A stretch of 64,000 nucleotides of DNA from Imbricaverruca yamaguchii (GCA_034440575.1 JAOTOL010001499.1:388501-452500); one strand, 5' to 3'; shown: positions 23,480 to 37,026, numbered from the stretch's first letter. Translations and numbers: made by a program. Notes: a model not told the origin generated them from the letters alone.

Positions 23480-26400
23480 CCCGCCCCCTGCAGACACCTC
23501 CAGCACGCTGTCATCGCCGCCCCCCCCACACAGTATACATCACCACCCCGTCACATACAGACACCTCCAGCACACCGTCATCGCCGGCCCCACACAGTAC
23601 ACATCACCACCCCGTCACATACAGACACCTCCAGCACACCGTACCGCCGCCCCCAGTACACATCACCCCTTAACCCCCCCACCCCCGTCACATACAGACA
23701 CCCCAGCACACCGTCACCGCCACCCCACACAGTACACATCACCACCCCGTCACATACAGACACCTCCAGCACACCGTCATCGCCGGCCCCACACAGTCAC
23801 ATCACCACCCCGTCACATACAGACACCTCGCACCCACACAACCCCCGACAGCACACCGTCACCGCCACACACATAACCCACATCAACACCCCGCACACCC
23901 ACGCCCCACACCGCACACCGTCCCGCCCACGACCACCACCCCGCAACCTCCGCACACCGCACCCCGCCCCCCCCCCCCACCCCCAATCCCCCACCCCCGC
24001 CCCCCCTACAAACCCCGCACACCCCCCCCCACACCCCCCCCCCGTCTATAGACACCTCCAGCACACCGTCACGCCGGCCCACACAGTCATCACCACCCCG
24101 TCACATACAGACACCTCCAGCACACCGTCATCGCCGGTCCCACACAGTACACATCACCACCCCGTCACATACAGACACCTCCAGCACACCGTCACGCCGG
24201 CCCCACACAGTACAATCACCACCCCGTCACATCAGACACCTCCAGACACCGTCATCGCCGGCCCCACACAGTACACATCACCACCCCGTCACATACAGAC
24301 ACCTCCAGCACACCGTCACCCCGGCCCCACACAGTACACATCACCACCCCGTCACATACAGACACCTCCAGCACACCGTCATCGCCGTCCCCACCCACCC
24401 CCCCCCCCCCCACCCGCCCCACAGTACACATCACCACCCCGTCACATATAGACACCTCCAGACACCGTCATCCCGGCCCCACACAGTACATCACCACCCC
24501 GTCACATATAGACACCTCCGCACACCGTCGCCCCCCCACACAGTATACATCACCACCCCGTCATACAGACACCTCCAGCACACCGTCATCGCCGGCCCCA
24601 CACAGTACACATCACCACCCGTCACATATAGACACCTCCAGCACACCGTCATCGCCGGCCCCACACAGTACACATCACCACCCCGTCACATATAGACACC
24701 TCCAGCACACCGTCACCCGGCCCACACAGTACACATCACCACCCCGTCACATAAGACACCTCCGCACACCGTCAGCCGCGCCCCCCAACATCACCACCCG
24801 TCACATACAGACACCTCCAGCACACCGCACCCCGCCCCACACAGTACACATCACCACCCCGTCACATACAGACACCTCCAGCACACCGTCACCGCCGGCC
24901 CCACACAGTACACATCACCACCCCGTCACATACAGACACCTCCAGCACACCGTCACCGCCGGCCCCACACAGTACACATCACCACCCCGTCACATACAGA
25001 CACCTCCAGCACACCGTCACCGCCGGCCCCACACAGTACACATCACCACCCCGTCACATACAGACACCTCCAGCACACCGTCACCGCCGGCCCCACACAG
25101 TACACATCACCACCCCGTCACATACAGACACCTCCAGCACACCGTCACCGCCGGCCCCACACAGTACACATCACCACCCCGTCACATACAGACACCTCCA
25201 GCACACCGTACCCGCCCCACAGTACAATCACCACCCCGTCACATACAGACACCTCCAGCACACCGTCATCGCCGGCCCCCACAGTACATCACCACCCCGT
25301 CACATACAGACACCTCCAGCACACCGTCACCGCCGGCCCCACACAGTACACATCACCACCCCGTCACATACAGACACCTCCAGCACACCGTCACCGCCGG
25401 CCCCACAGTACACATCACCACCCCGTCACATACAGACACCTCCAGCACACCGTCATCGCCGGCCCCACACAGTACACATCACCACCCCGTCACATACAGA
25501 CACCTCCAGCACACCGTCATCGCCGGCCCACACAGTACACATCACCACCCCGTCACATACAGACACCTCCAGCACACCGTCATCGCCGACCCCCACAGTA
25601 ACATCACCACCCCGTCACATACAGACACCTCCAGCACACCGTCACCCCGGCCCCACACAGTCACATCACCACCCCGTCACATACAGACACCTCCAGCACA
25701 CCGTCATCGCCGGCCCCACACAGTCCATCACCCCGTCACATACAGACACCTCCAGACACCGTCACCCGGCCCCACACAGTACACATCACCACCCCGTCAC
25801 ATACAGACACCTCCAGCACACCGTATCGCCGGCCCCACACAGTACACATCACCACCCCGTCACATACAGACACCTCCAGCACACCGTCACCGCCGGCCCA
25901 CTTCACCACCCCGTACATACAGACACCTCCAGCACACCGTACCGGCCCAGCATCCGTTATGCGCACGCCGGCCCCACACAGTACACATCACCACCCCGTC
26001 ACATATAGACACCTCCAGCACACCGTCATCGCCGCCCCACACAGTACACATCACCACCCCGTCACATATAGACACCTCCAGCACACCGTCATCGCCGGCC
26101 CCACAGTACACATCACCACCCCGTCACATACAGACACCTCCAGCACACCGTCACCGCCGACCCCACACAGTACACATCACCACCCCGTCACATACAGACA
26201 CCTCCAGCACACCGTCACCGCCGGCCCCACACAGTACACATCACCACCCCGTCACATATAGACACCTCCAGCACACCGTCACCGCCGGCCCCACAGTACA
26301 CATCACCACCCCGTCACATATAGACACCTCCAGCACACCGTCACCCGGCCCCACACAGTACACATCCCCCGAGACACCTCCAGCACACCGTCACCCGGCC

Positions 26401-27062
26401 CCACACAGTACACATCACCACCCCGTCACATACAGACACCTCCAGACACCGTCACCCCGCCCCACACAGTACACATCACCACCCCGTCACATACAGACAC
26501 CTCCAGCACACCGTCACCCCGCCCCACACAGTACACATCACCACCCCGTCACATACAGACACCTCCAGCACACCGTCATCGCCGGCCCCACACAGTACAT
26601 CACCACCCCGTCACATACAGACACCTCCAGCACACCGTCACCGCCGGCCCCACACAGTACACATCACCACCCCGTCACATATAGACACCTCCAGCACACC
26701 GTCACCGCCGGCCCCACACAGTACACATCACCACCCCGTCACATACAGACACCTCCAGCACACCGTCACCGCCGGCCCCACACAGTACACATCACCACCC
26801 CGTCACATACAGACACCTCCAGCACACCGTCATCGCCGGCCCCACACAGTACACATCACCACCCCGTCACATACAGACACCTCCAGCACACCGTCATCGC
26901 CGGCCCCACACAGTACACATCACCACCCCGTCACATATAGACACCTCCAGCACACCGTCATCACCGGTCACACACAGTACACATCACCACCCCGTCACAT
27001 ATAGACACCTCCAGCACACCGTCACCGCCGGTCCCACACAGTACACATCACCACCCCGTCAC
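23480..27062. repeat. 64-bp satellite array
   Basis: About 55 copies of a unit containing CATACAGACACCTCCAGCAC, ACCGTCACCGCCGGCCCCAC and ACAGTACACATCACCACCCC. The spacing is 64 bp, with many copies showing single-base deletions. The exon-proximal copy lies within about 40 bp of the acidic linker exon's acceptor; there the minus-strand string is GGTGTCTGCAG, whereas array copies read GGTGTCTGTATG and lack the AG. ORFs such as 23,453-24,451 plus come from the repeat. Confidence 0.95.
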
Positions 27063-29055
27063 CATAGATCCTCTATAGACCACATCACCACCCCATCACC
27101 ATAGATCCTCTATAGACCACATCACCACCCCATCACCATAGATCCTCTATAGACCACATCACCACCCCATCACCATAGATCCTCTATAGACCACATCACC
27201 ACCCCATCACCATAGATCCTCTATAGACCACATCACCACCCCATCACCATAGATCCTCTATAGACCACATCACCACCCCATCACCATAGATCCTCTATAG
27301 ACCACATCACCACCCCATCACCATAGATCCTCTGTAGACCACATCACCACCCCATCACCATAGATCCTCTATAGACCACATCACCACCCCATCACCATAG
27401 ATCCTCTATAGACCACATCACCACCCCATCACCATAGATCCTCTGTAGACCACATCACCACCCCATCACCACAGATCCTCTGTAGACCACATCACCACCC
27501 CATCACCATAGATCCTCTATAGACCACATCACCACCCCATCACCATAGATCCTCTATAGACCACATCACCACCCCATCACCATAGATCCTCTATGGACCA
27601 CATCACCACCCCATCACCATAGATCCTTTATAGACCACATCACCACCCCATCACCGTAGATCCTCTATAGACACATCACCACCCCATCACCATAGATCCT
27701 CTGTAGACCACATCACCACCCCATCACCATAGATCCTCTATAGACCACATCGCCGCCCCGTCACCATAGATCCTCTATAGACCACATCACCACCCCATCA
27801 CCATAGATCCTCTATAGACCACATCACCACCCCATCACCATAGTTCCTCTATAGACCACATCACCACCCCATCACCATAGATCCTTTATAGACCACATCA
27901 CCACCCCATCACCATAGATCCTCTATAGACCACATCACCACCCCATCACCATAGATCCTCTATAGACCACATCACCACCCCATCACCATAGTTCCTCTAT
28001 AGACCACATCACCACCCCATCACCATAGATCCTCTATAGACCACATCACCACCCCATCACCATAGTCCTCTATAGACCACATCACCACCCCATCACCATA
28101 GATCCTCTATAGACCACATCACCACCCCATCACCATAGATCCTCTATAGACCACATCACCACCCCATCACCATAGATCCTCTATAGACCACATCACCACC
28201 CCATCACCATGAGTCTTCTATAGACGACATCACCACCCCATCACCATAAATCCTCTATAGACCACATCACCACCCCATCACCATAGATCCTCTATAGACC
28301 ACATCACCACCCCATCACCATAGATCCTCTATAGACCACATCACCACCCCATCACCATAGATCCTCTATAGACCACATCGCCACCCCATCACCATAGATC
28401 CTCTATAGACCACATCACCACCCCATCACCATGAGTCCTCTATAGACCACATCACCACCCCATCACCATAGATCCTCTATAGACCACATCACCACCCCAT
28501 CACCATAGATCCTCTATAGACCACATCACCACCCCATCACCATAGATCCTCTATAGACCACATCACCACCCCATCACCATAGATCCTCTATAGACCACAT
28601 CACCACCCCATCACCATAGGTCCTCTATAGACCACATCACCACCCCATCACCATAGATCCTCTATAGACCACATCACCACCCCATCACCGTAGATCCTCT
28701 ATAGACCACATCGCCACCCCATCACCATAGTTCCTCTATAGACCACATCGCCACCCCATCACCATAGTTCCTCTATAGACCACATCGCCACCCTATCACC
28801 ATAGATCCTCTATAGACGACATCACCACCCCATCACCATAGATCCTCTATAGACAACATCGCCACCCCATCACCATAGATCCTCTATAGACGACATCACC
28901 ACCCCATCACCATAGATCCTCTATAGACCACATCACCGCCCCATCACCATAGGTCCTCTATAGACCACATCACCGCCCCATCACCATAGATCCTCTATAG
29001 ACCACATCACCGCCCCATCACCATAGATCCTCTATAGACCACATCGCCGCCCAGT
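27055..29055. repeat. 37-bp satellite array
   Basis: About 54 copies of a unit built from CCCATCACCATAGATCCTCT and ATAGACCACATCACCAC, with a low rate of substitutions. It joins the 64-bp array directly. CATCACCACCCCGTCAC is shared at the boundary, so the 37-bp unit probably arose from the end of a 64-bp unit. Confidence 0.96.
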
Positions 29056-29884
29056 CACCACATGTCGTCCACATACAAAATCACCTGGCTGAAAAGCTCA
29101 GAACAAGACCACCCGGCTGCGAAAGTTAGAGCCATACTAGCTACGGCTTGACAGTGGGGGAGGGGGGGGGTGTACATTGGTTGATCCGTCTTCGCAGGCG
29201 GCACGGGGGCTGAAATGATCTCCAAGGCCTCATGCCATCTCAGTTCACATGTTCTCGACTGGGTATTCATAGTAAAGCAGATGTCCCACTTGATAAGGGG
29301 TTTTCCCGCCAGCACTTTCCACAAAGTGTGATCCGGGCTACTCGTGTAGCGGCTGGATTATTCAGGGCTTTCGTCCGTCACACGGTTAATGCATTACCAG
29401 TCCACATGGGAAGTGCATCTCCGCCACGGTTGATGCAGGGCAAGTAAAGGAGAATGTGGGCATTATCCGAGACAGATTTTGTGGTGGCATGTGTGATATG
29501 TAGGCGAGCAAAAAGCAGCCTACGCCATACGACTGTGTGATATATCTGCCCGGCTTCATATGCTGGCGTTTCCACTGCATTTTCAAACTGACAAGATATG
29601 AATAGTAATGCAAAAACCAGTTACCCTTTGTCTTTCCGGTCAGATCAGCAAACTGCATCTGGGTGTAGTACATACCCCATCTAGTATCCAAACTAAGCTT
29701 CGCACGAAAAGAAAGAGGTGTGACCGGAAAGCGCTCGATGAGTAGGGCCGCAAACCACTGCCTTACTGGCCAGCTGCCGGCCATCCACCTTCTACTCAAT
29801 GGTCAAGTCAAGGCTAGTGTCATCCCGCACAAAAACAGAAATTGTGCTTATACAGGGTGAAAACAAAAAATAGACCTCTTCGCA

Positions 29885-30595
29885 GACCGAACCACCCGAC
29901 ACCAAAACCACCCGATATCACAACAACCCGACACCAAAATCACCCGACACCAGAACCACCCGACACCAGAACCACCCGACACCAGAACCACCCGACACCA
30001 GAACCACCCGACACCAGAACCACCCGACACCAAAACCACCCGACACCAAAACCACCCGACACCAAAACCACCCGACACCAAAACCACCCGACACCAAAAC
30101 CACCCGACACCAAAACCACCCGACACCAAAACCACCCGACACCAAAACCACCCGCCACCAACACCACCCGACACCAAAACAACCCGACACCAAAACCACC
30201 CGACACCAAAACCACCGACACCAAAACCACCCGGCACCAAAACCACCCGACACCAACACCACCCGACACCAAAAACACCTGACGGAACCACCTGACACAA
30301 AAATCACCCAACACCAAAACCACCCGGCACCAAAACCACCTGGCACCAAAAACCACCCGGCACCAAAAACCACCAGACACAAAAAAAACCTGACAGATGG
30401 AACTACCAGACACCAAAACCACCTGCCGGAATCACCTGATACTAAAACCACCAGACACCAAAACCAACCGACACCAAAACCACCCGAAACCAAAACCACT
30501 CGACACCAAGATCACCAGACACCAAATCCACCCGACATCAAAACCACCCGACTCCAGAGCCACCTAACAGAACCACCCGACAGACCAAAGCACCC
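29885..30595. repeat. 16-bp array beside a KCNQ 5' splice site
   Basis: About 44 copies of GACACCAAAACCACCC; on the transcribed strand this is GGGTGGTTTTGGTGTC. The array ends six bases from the donor GTGGGT of the exon at 30,607-30,736. Long frames on both strands are artefacts: 48 nt, or three units, gives a periodic peptide. Confidence 0.95.
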
Positions 30596-30606
30596 CATAT
30601 ACCCAC

Positions 30607-30736
30607 CTATTGGTCGCGTCTCCTCGCCGAATATCACGTCGTTGGAGTCGCTGTCGCGCCGGCTGGCGTCCAGACAGCTCTTCTCCATGTTGCAGCGCGA
30701 CTTGCGCCGCTTCAGCACGCTGGCCCTCTTCGCCAC
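30607..30736 (-). CDS. KCNQ: KCNQ exon: basic linker between helices A and B
   Basis: 130 bp, phase 0 in, phase 1 out. Peptide VAKRASVLKRRKSRCNMEKS, then CLDASRRDSDSNDVIFGEET and RPIG. Acceptor CGTCGACAG / GTG, donor CAATAG / GTGGGT. The A-B linker of Kv7 channels is variable and often basic and phosphorylatable; the RRKS motif would suit a basophilic kinase. I place it in the gene because strand, order and phases fit between the helix A exon and the acidic linker exon. No strong homology is claimed; other alternative linker exons may exist. Confidence 0.7.
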
Positions 30737-31393
30737 CTGTCGACGGAAGGATCACACGGCCCGTCACGGTCACAGACACTGCGCAGACCACCTCACAACC
30801 GTGTATAGCACACCTACGGCCAGGGGAGGGGCTTTACATATATTGTCGGAACTTTGCATATATTGCCGGTGTGGGTGACATAGTGTTAGGGTCGAGCCCA
30901 TCCCACCGACAAGGTGGGCGTTCTTACTGAAATGACCTGGAATCGTTGCACGATGGAACGAGCATTGTCGTCCTTTGGTTACTGCCCTAGCCGCAATTGC
31001 TCAGAACAGTGTGTTTGTCACCATTAGACTTTCTTCAGGGGTCAAGGTTAGCTGGGAGACAGAGGTAATTTGTGCGTTTGGTGTGGTTGGATTTTCTTCT
31101 CGAGACTCAGGTCGACTCGTCGAGCGTGCATGGAGCTCATGTTGGCTGCTTCTCTTTGTTTCGTCTTGTGTTCTTACTTCTTGCTCTTCTGTTCTTCGGT
31201 TCCTCGTGCTTCTTGGCCTTCTGGTGCTCGCGTGCGTCGCTCTTGATCGTCGGGCCCTGTGACCGCCACTCCAGGTGCTTCGCTACGGAAGGCCCTGCTG
31301 TTGACGGTCGCAGAGCACTTCCACACTTCCCCTGGCGCCGTCTTCACAGTCGCATTTGCAACGCCATCAGGCGCACGGCAGCAGATGGTCCTC

Positions 31394-31790
31394 GACAAAA
31401 CCGACAAAAACCGACAAAAACCGACAAAAACCGACAAAAACTGACTCAACCTGAACGCAAATATACCGTTGTTTCCGCCGCCAGATTTCCGACGCCACTG
31501 CACCGCCGGCGTCCACTGGCCCAGGTCACAGATGTGCCCCCCACTGCGGCTCAGGGGCGTTCGTCACGTCGGACGAAGTTGAAGAGTCGTCACGTCAGGC
31601 CTGCAGGGTGAAGGACCCGCCGCGGCTCAGAGGTGCCCATCACATCGGAGAGACGAGGCCTGCAGGGTGAAGTACCCGCCGCGGCTCAGAGGAGCCCATC
31701 ACATCGGAGAGACGAGGGCTGCAGGATGAAGTACCCGCCGCGGCTCAGCGGTGCTCGCCACACCAGGCAAGCGTGGCCTGCAGGGTGTTA
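31394..31790. repeat. Two short tandem arrays (10 bp and about 58 bp)
   Basis: 31,394-31,444 holds about five copies of ACCGACAAAA. 31,545-31,790 holds about four copies of a 58-bp unit with CATCACATCGGAGAGACGAG and CCTGCAGGGTGAAGTACCCG. Neither encodes a recognised protein. Confidence 0.85.
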
Positions 31791-32165
31791 CAGTGCGACA
31801 GAGGTGCAAAAAACACCGTGCTGGACGCTGGTGTGCGGCGTATACTAAGCGAGGGGCCAGAGGTACATCAATGTGTCAACCGGATACCCTCTTGATTCCA
31901 AAAGCCAATTTTGCTACCTATCACATTCTGCCTTCCCTAGTGCATTCATATTTATATGCTTACACTCCAGAGAACAGTACTGCCACTGAGGATGCAGATC
32001 ACTACCTAATTACTCTTAGGAGTGCAAACATTGATTTTTCTCAGTCATTTATTTATTGGTACAGAGACATATCATATCGATGCACATAAAAGCAACGGAT
32101 TAGCAAGCTTAACGATTATGCAAAGGTGCAGCATGACAACAAAGGTCCTCGGCCTTCGGCCATAG

Positions 32166-32196
32166 GCCATTGTCAAACCAATGGTTTGACAATGGC
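32166..32196. other. Perfect 14-bp inverted repeat, 3-nt loop
   Basis: GCCATTGTCAAACC / GGTTTGACAATGGC. The arms continue imperfectly outward to CTATG(A/G)CCGAA on both sides, so the whole is an inverted duplication. Confidence 0.9.
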
Positions 32197-32801
32197 TATG
32201 ACCGAAACGTCACAATAAATATTTACTCTTTTTTCTAACATCGAGTCGTTCCTGGATCTTGAAGTTAAACTTAGCTTTTAATATTGCCGCAATGCAAGAT
32301 TATGCTAGGTTGTGCCACATTCTTAGAACATTATTTTGTGTGGCAAATTACAAAACTTAAAGACCATTTTTGGTGCTGTTTTGCCTGCTAGCTGAAAAGT
32401 ATGGGTTTCCAGAAGATATGGGTGACCACTTCATGTTAACCACGTTCATGAACATTGCATTAAAAAAGGAATTTCAAGAATCTACAAGTTACCCTGAAAT
32501 AAAAATTTCCCAGCCATGCTCCTAGGTGATTCTGAATGCCACTTTGAAATGCAAGCCACTTCTTTTTAGTTTTCTGTACAGGCAGTTCAGGTTCCATGAG
32601 CAGTCATATGTTTGGAATCTGGAAAACTTCCATCCGTCCCAAAAAATGGATCACGGAATTGTGGAATCATGGAATTGTGAAAGATGTTTTCAGAAAATTG
32701 GACATGAACTTGGAGATCATAATTTACATCGTATTTGTGATATTCGAGAGCGCATTTGAAATATTGCAGTCGGCCCGACAATTTTATGACATAGCAATAA
32801 G

Positions 32802-34383
32802 CTAGCAACTGCCTAGCCTCCAGACGACAATCACGTGTGACGATGTCGCTCTGTCTCCAAGGGCAAGTTCGCATTTGAACGATCCCATACATTCGAGCTC
32901 GCGACCGCTTGCCGCATGCACACTGGCACACGTGTGCTGCAGGCTGACGACGCCCAGCTGTCTAGCCTCATCAGCGTTTATGGCTGCGCTCTCCGCCCCG
33001 GAGTCGGCGACCCTCACAAGGGAGCCCTGCCCTCACAGCGCCTGACGAACACCCCAACACGTGGTGCTGGACCGGCAGCCCGTCCCCGCGGACATCCTCC
33101 CCGGAGTCAGCGACCCACACAAGGGAGCCCTGCCCTCACAGCGCCTGACGAACACCCCAACACGTGGTGCTGGACCGGCAGCCCGTCCCCGCGGACATCG
33201 CACATTGCCAGCCCGACACGACCAACCAGCCTGAGATTTCCGCACAGGTCTTCCATCCTGTCGGGAACTCTCCTCCCGCGTGGTGGACCGACGTGCCGCC
33301 GGCTGGCGGGGGGAGGGCCGGCTGGGCCACGGCCGTCAGCGCGGGCGCGGCGGCAGCTACCGCGTCCGTCGCCCACGAACTGTGAGCGACGAGGGCTGGG
33401 AGACGGGCTCCGGCGGTAGCAGACGGATTCTTGGTGGCCTCGCCTGTTGCAGACCCGGCAGCGGTGCGTGCGTGCGGGACACTGGTGCAACAGTTCCCTG
33501 GAGTGCCAGGATCCCTGGCACCTGCTGCATCGTCGGTCGCTGCGGTCCTCGTGCGTTGAGACGCGATCTTCGCGGTACCCCGACACCGGCTGGAGCCGGC
33601 TGATCTGAAGAGCTGTCGAGATGGCGTGCGAATTTTCTCCAGCACGACAGGTATCAATGCATTTTTGTAGCGACAGGTCTGAGTCGCTGAGCAGGACTCG
33701 GAGAGTGTCCTGGTCTTTGATCCACGAAACAATCCTGTCACGGAATTGTTCCTCGATGCAGTGAGGGCGGAATTCGCAAAATTGAGCGGCTTCCTTCAGC
33801 GCAGTGAGGTAATCTTCAAAGCGCTCGCCGTCCGCTTGTTGGCGTAGGTGGAAGTCTTTAGAAGTTAGAATCACTGACCGCTGACTACGCAAATGCCGCT
33901 TCATTGCTGCGATGATCGTTACGATATCGTTGTCGCTGTCCACTTCGAGGATATGCGTGGCAATGCGTGTTCACTCCTCGTCCAAAAGTGCAAAGAACAC
34001 AGCCCGCTGCTCTGGCCTCGACATGGCGTCCATACCAGCCTGCATTGGGTACCCATCAAACTTCAACCGCCATGCAGCGCACTCCCTGAGGCTGGCCGTC
34101 GACACCAGCCATGGCGCCGGGGTGGCGGCGGCGGTCATGTGCGGTCTGTGGACGTGTTGACCAGCGTGGGCCGCTGGAACGTCCGCAGGTCGTGGCTCGA
34201 CCGGACTTCGGTCGGGGAGTGTCGGCTGGGCGGGCGACATCATCGTGACCAACTGTTGTTGTTGTTCAGACGTCATGTCGAAGTGGCGCTGCATAAGTGC
34301 CGTCACGCGACCACTGCGGAGGTCGCGGGGTCACTCGCCGCCGGCGGGCCGGGGTCCAGCGAAACACTTTTGCTGTCCGCCAT
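32802..34383 (-). mobile_element. Ty3/gypsy-like gag and protease relic
   Basis: The reading starts MADSKSVSLDPGPPAAS at 34,383 and continues after a frame change as MTALMQRHFDMTSEQQQQ (34,306 down). It passes a gag capsid-like region (33,943 down; RFEDYLTALKEAAQFCEF, SWIKDQDTLRVLL) to two CCHC-like knuckles (C..C.....H......C and CRVCNRRGHQESVC). Below 33,017 a DSGAESAAINADEARQLG segment matches a retroviral-type aspartic protease active site. Reverse transcriptase, integrase and LTRs are absent and several frame breaks occur. It is on the same strand as the KCNQ gene, inside an intron. Confidence 0.85.
32994..33199. repeat. About 102-bp direct duplication inside the gag relic
   Basis: The segment starting CCCCGGAGTCGGCGACC and ending GTCCCCGCGGACATC occurs twice in tandem with few differences. 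It lies between the zinc knuckles and the protease piece, and would disrupt the frame. Confidence 0.85.
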
Positions 34384-35197
34384 CCCTGCACTGTACTTTT
34401 TAGCTATTCAGTGGTTCACGTGTCCTACTGATCGTCCCATGTTATGTCGTCACTGACACAGGACGCTCCGTCTCCGTCCGTATTCACTGACGGGCGTGTG
34501 AAGACTGCTGAGGCGGCTGGCACGGCAGCCACCTCAGCAGGTGGCTGAGGTAGCTGCCTCAGACCTGTGTCCAGCCGACACAGGTCCCCAGACAGATGTT
34601 CCCATCTGTCGAGCCATCGGCAGGCGGCCGGAACAGGTACCCGACAGATGTGACCCATCTGTAGGGCCATCGCACGCGTCTCCACACAGACACATAGCAG
34701 TAGCTAGGAGCATACTAGTAACTCACCATGACCCACTGACGTACCAGCACGTGCGTAATTTGGTCAAGGTGTCTCAGTTACGACCATATTAGGCATGCAA
34801 TCACGCACATCCCTAGAGAACAAGACGAGCTCGCGGAGCAGACTTTCATCCAATACTATTTGGACCAATTTTCCTGAACCTTCCCCTCTTCGGGTGTGCA
34901 TGTTCGCCTGACCACATGTACCAGTCGACCTCCAAGCAGCTGGCATGTGAGGCATGCCCAGCTTCCGTCGAAAGTGAGACCTCCAGCATTGGTCCGAACC
35001 CGGCAACCGACGGCATGGGAAGGGACATAGACGCTAGGCGAAAATGAATATGACTTGTTGGTAGAGGCACCACATGATTAAAAGTGTCGAATACCATGAT
35101 ACGTCAGGAGGCGGAACTAGGCTAGAAGGAGGCTAGAAGTCATCGCGTATCTACTAAATCGCGTCCCGCCAGGCTGCATCGACCGAACACCGTGTAT

Positions 35198-35236
35198 GGA
35201 GAATGTTGTATCGCTTCTTTAGATACAACATTCTCC
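35198..35236. other. Perfect 15-bp inverted repeat, 9-nt loop
   Basis: GGAGAATGTTGTATC, loop GCTTCTTTA, GATACAACATTCTCC. Function unknown; it lies in an otherwise unannotated intron stretch. Confidence 0.9.
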
Positions 35237-36324
35237 CTTGGGCGCCCAACGTCGTCACGTGCCTCTCTTATTGTGATGTTTGCGTGGCGTCCTCCTATGC
35301 ACCATTTCTTGGGCCGATCATAGAACACCCGTAGGACCCCCATGGGATCTATTTCGGACGGATCAGAGACGTTACAAGTGTGCCACACATACGTCTGAAT
35401 GGCACCCTCGGACCCCCTTAGGACACCCGTAGATTGCCCACACGTTGATTTTGGGCTTCTAGGACACATTCTAGGGACAGGCTTTGAAAGATCATGGCGG
35501 ACAGGTCTTCTATTCTAATACATGGTATTTATCGCGCCTGTTGTGAATGCCTTATACTGCTGGTCGGCAGAGCTGCATACTACAGCTGCCTACTAGGGTA
35601 CAGCAAATGGTGGTGTGCAGACGCTGATCATTTTTTCCGTTGTCAGGGAAAGTTTTGGTGGGGTGAATTGCATCAACCATCTGCACTAGGACCGGTTCAC
35701 CCGGCATTGACTGGTTTAACGTCTCATACTTGTTTTTTCCAAGCAGCTAGAGAACTAAACGATGCATAACTAAGCGATGCTGTCCAGCCACGATAAATAA
35801 ATGTACATTCTGCTTTGATATTTAGTCACTGTGCGTTGTTCGACTCTGCGCTATTCTTTGGTTCCGTCTGTTATGCGGGTTGTACTTTGTGAGTTGTAGA
35901 CAAGCTTGTTGTTGTTGTTGTTTTTTTCTTTTCGCTTAGTAAGGACCCGCTCATGATAAAGCGTATGGGCCTGGTTTTAACTGGGTCAATGTTCGATTCT
36001 GCACCAATACTCTGGGCAAATTGTAATGAACAGGACTTCAACTCTTTTGTGGGTGAACCTCCCCTGATCACGAGCACTATGTGCACTGGAGGAGCACCTC
36101 ACGTTACCGTACTCCCGGCCTGATGTGGGCTCCACTGACCGGCACACAAGCTGTCACAAAACTCCAGTTGCCGTCCACAAAAAACGTCTTCCGTCAAGTA
36201 TCGTTCTCACGTTATAATCCAAGGCGAGGTTACCCGGAACCCTTCGATTGGTTTTGTTGTACCACATCCAAGACGTGTCTGATCTCGGCTCTCGCACGCA
36301 GTCTGCCTCCTGCCTCCTCTGCCC

Positions 36325-36640
36325 GTGTGTAGCAGCGACGGCCGGTGCTCCTCCCCTCGCTGTACACCGCCTGAGGCACTCGTAGCTGAGCGACGGCCGG
36401 ACCCCGCTGTGCGCCGTCTCAGGCACGTGCCGCGTCAGCTGACCTGGAGGGGTTACATCAGCGACGGCAGGTACCCCAACCCTCGCTGTGCACCGTCTGA
36501 GGCACGTGCCGCGTCAGCTGACCTGGGGGGGGAGGGGTTACATCAGCCATGGCCGGTACCCCTACCCTCGCCGTGTACCGCTTCAGGCACGGCGAGGGTA
36601 GGAGCAACTGGATTAGCTGACCTGGAGGGCAGGGGCGTCA
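36325..36640. repeat. About 100-bp imperfect tandem repeat with a hairpin
   Basis: Three units share GGCACGTGCCGCGTCAGCTG, ACCTGG and GGGGTTACATCAGC. The last contains a perfect 14-bp inverted repeat, CTACCCTCGCCGTG (36,562-36,575) with CACGGCGAGGGTAG (36,588-36,601), 12-nt loop. Confidence 0.8.
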
Positions 36641-37026
36641 GGAGAACGAGGACAAAGCTAAGCGAGCAGGAGCACGTTTGTGCCTAGGAGCACGTTTGCG
36701 GAGACGGTAAGGAAGAACAAATTCTGTGACGAACACCACTCTAAGAACACATTCTGACACTAAAAGGCACGGAGAAACACCAAGTACTATTAGTTTTGGA
36801 ACATAAGTGCAGTGGTGTGTTTAATTCGTGCAATGCCACAACTTCCCGTGTTGCGCAATGTGTAACGAAGCTTCTACAGTTGCACTGTTTGTGCCGTCAA
36901 ATGGGTACACTGGCATAGTACTATGACACTGTCCTGTAGCTGTGAATGCTGTAACCCCGTAAGCCAGCCGACCTACCGCTCCGTAACTGCTGGGCGTCCA
37001 GTACCATTCCATCCGTCCGGAGCCAC

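Larger units (their letters stand above)
23457..30606 (-). other. KCNQ intron between the two linker exons (7.1 kb)
   Basis: Phase-1 intron, donor GTGGGT at 30,601-30,606. Nearly all of it is tandem repeat: a 64-bp array, a 37-bp array and a 16-bp array. 29,060-29,880 is single-copy-like sequence without a recognised gene, apart from a fragment of the CCCGTCTCGGGG-end repeat family at about 29,670-29,750 (CCATCTAGTATCCAAACTAA...). Confidence 0.8.

Noticed and set aside
23453..24451. 332-codon open frame
   Set aside because: Translation of the 64-bp satellite; the frame depends on indels in the array.
23480..29055. Regular repeats considered as a CRISPR array
   Set aside because: There are no unique spacers between repeats, and the context is a eukaryotic intron.
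29842..30499. Frames of about 150-193 codons on both strands
   Set aside because: Products of the 16-bp array; periodic peptides only.
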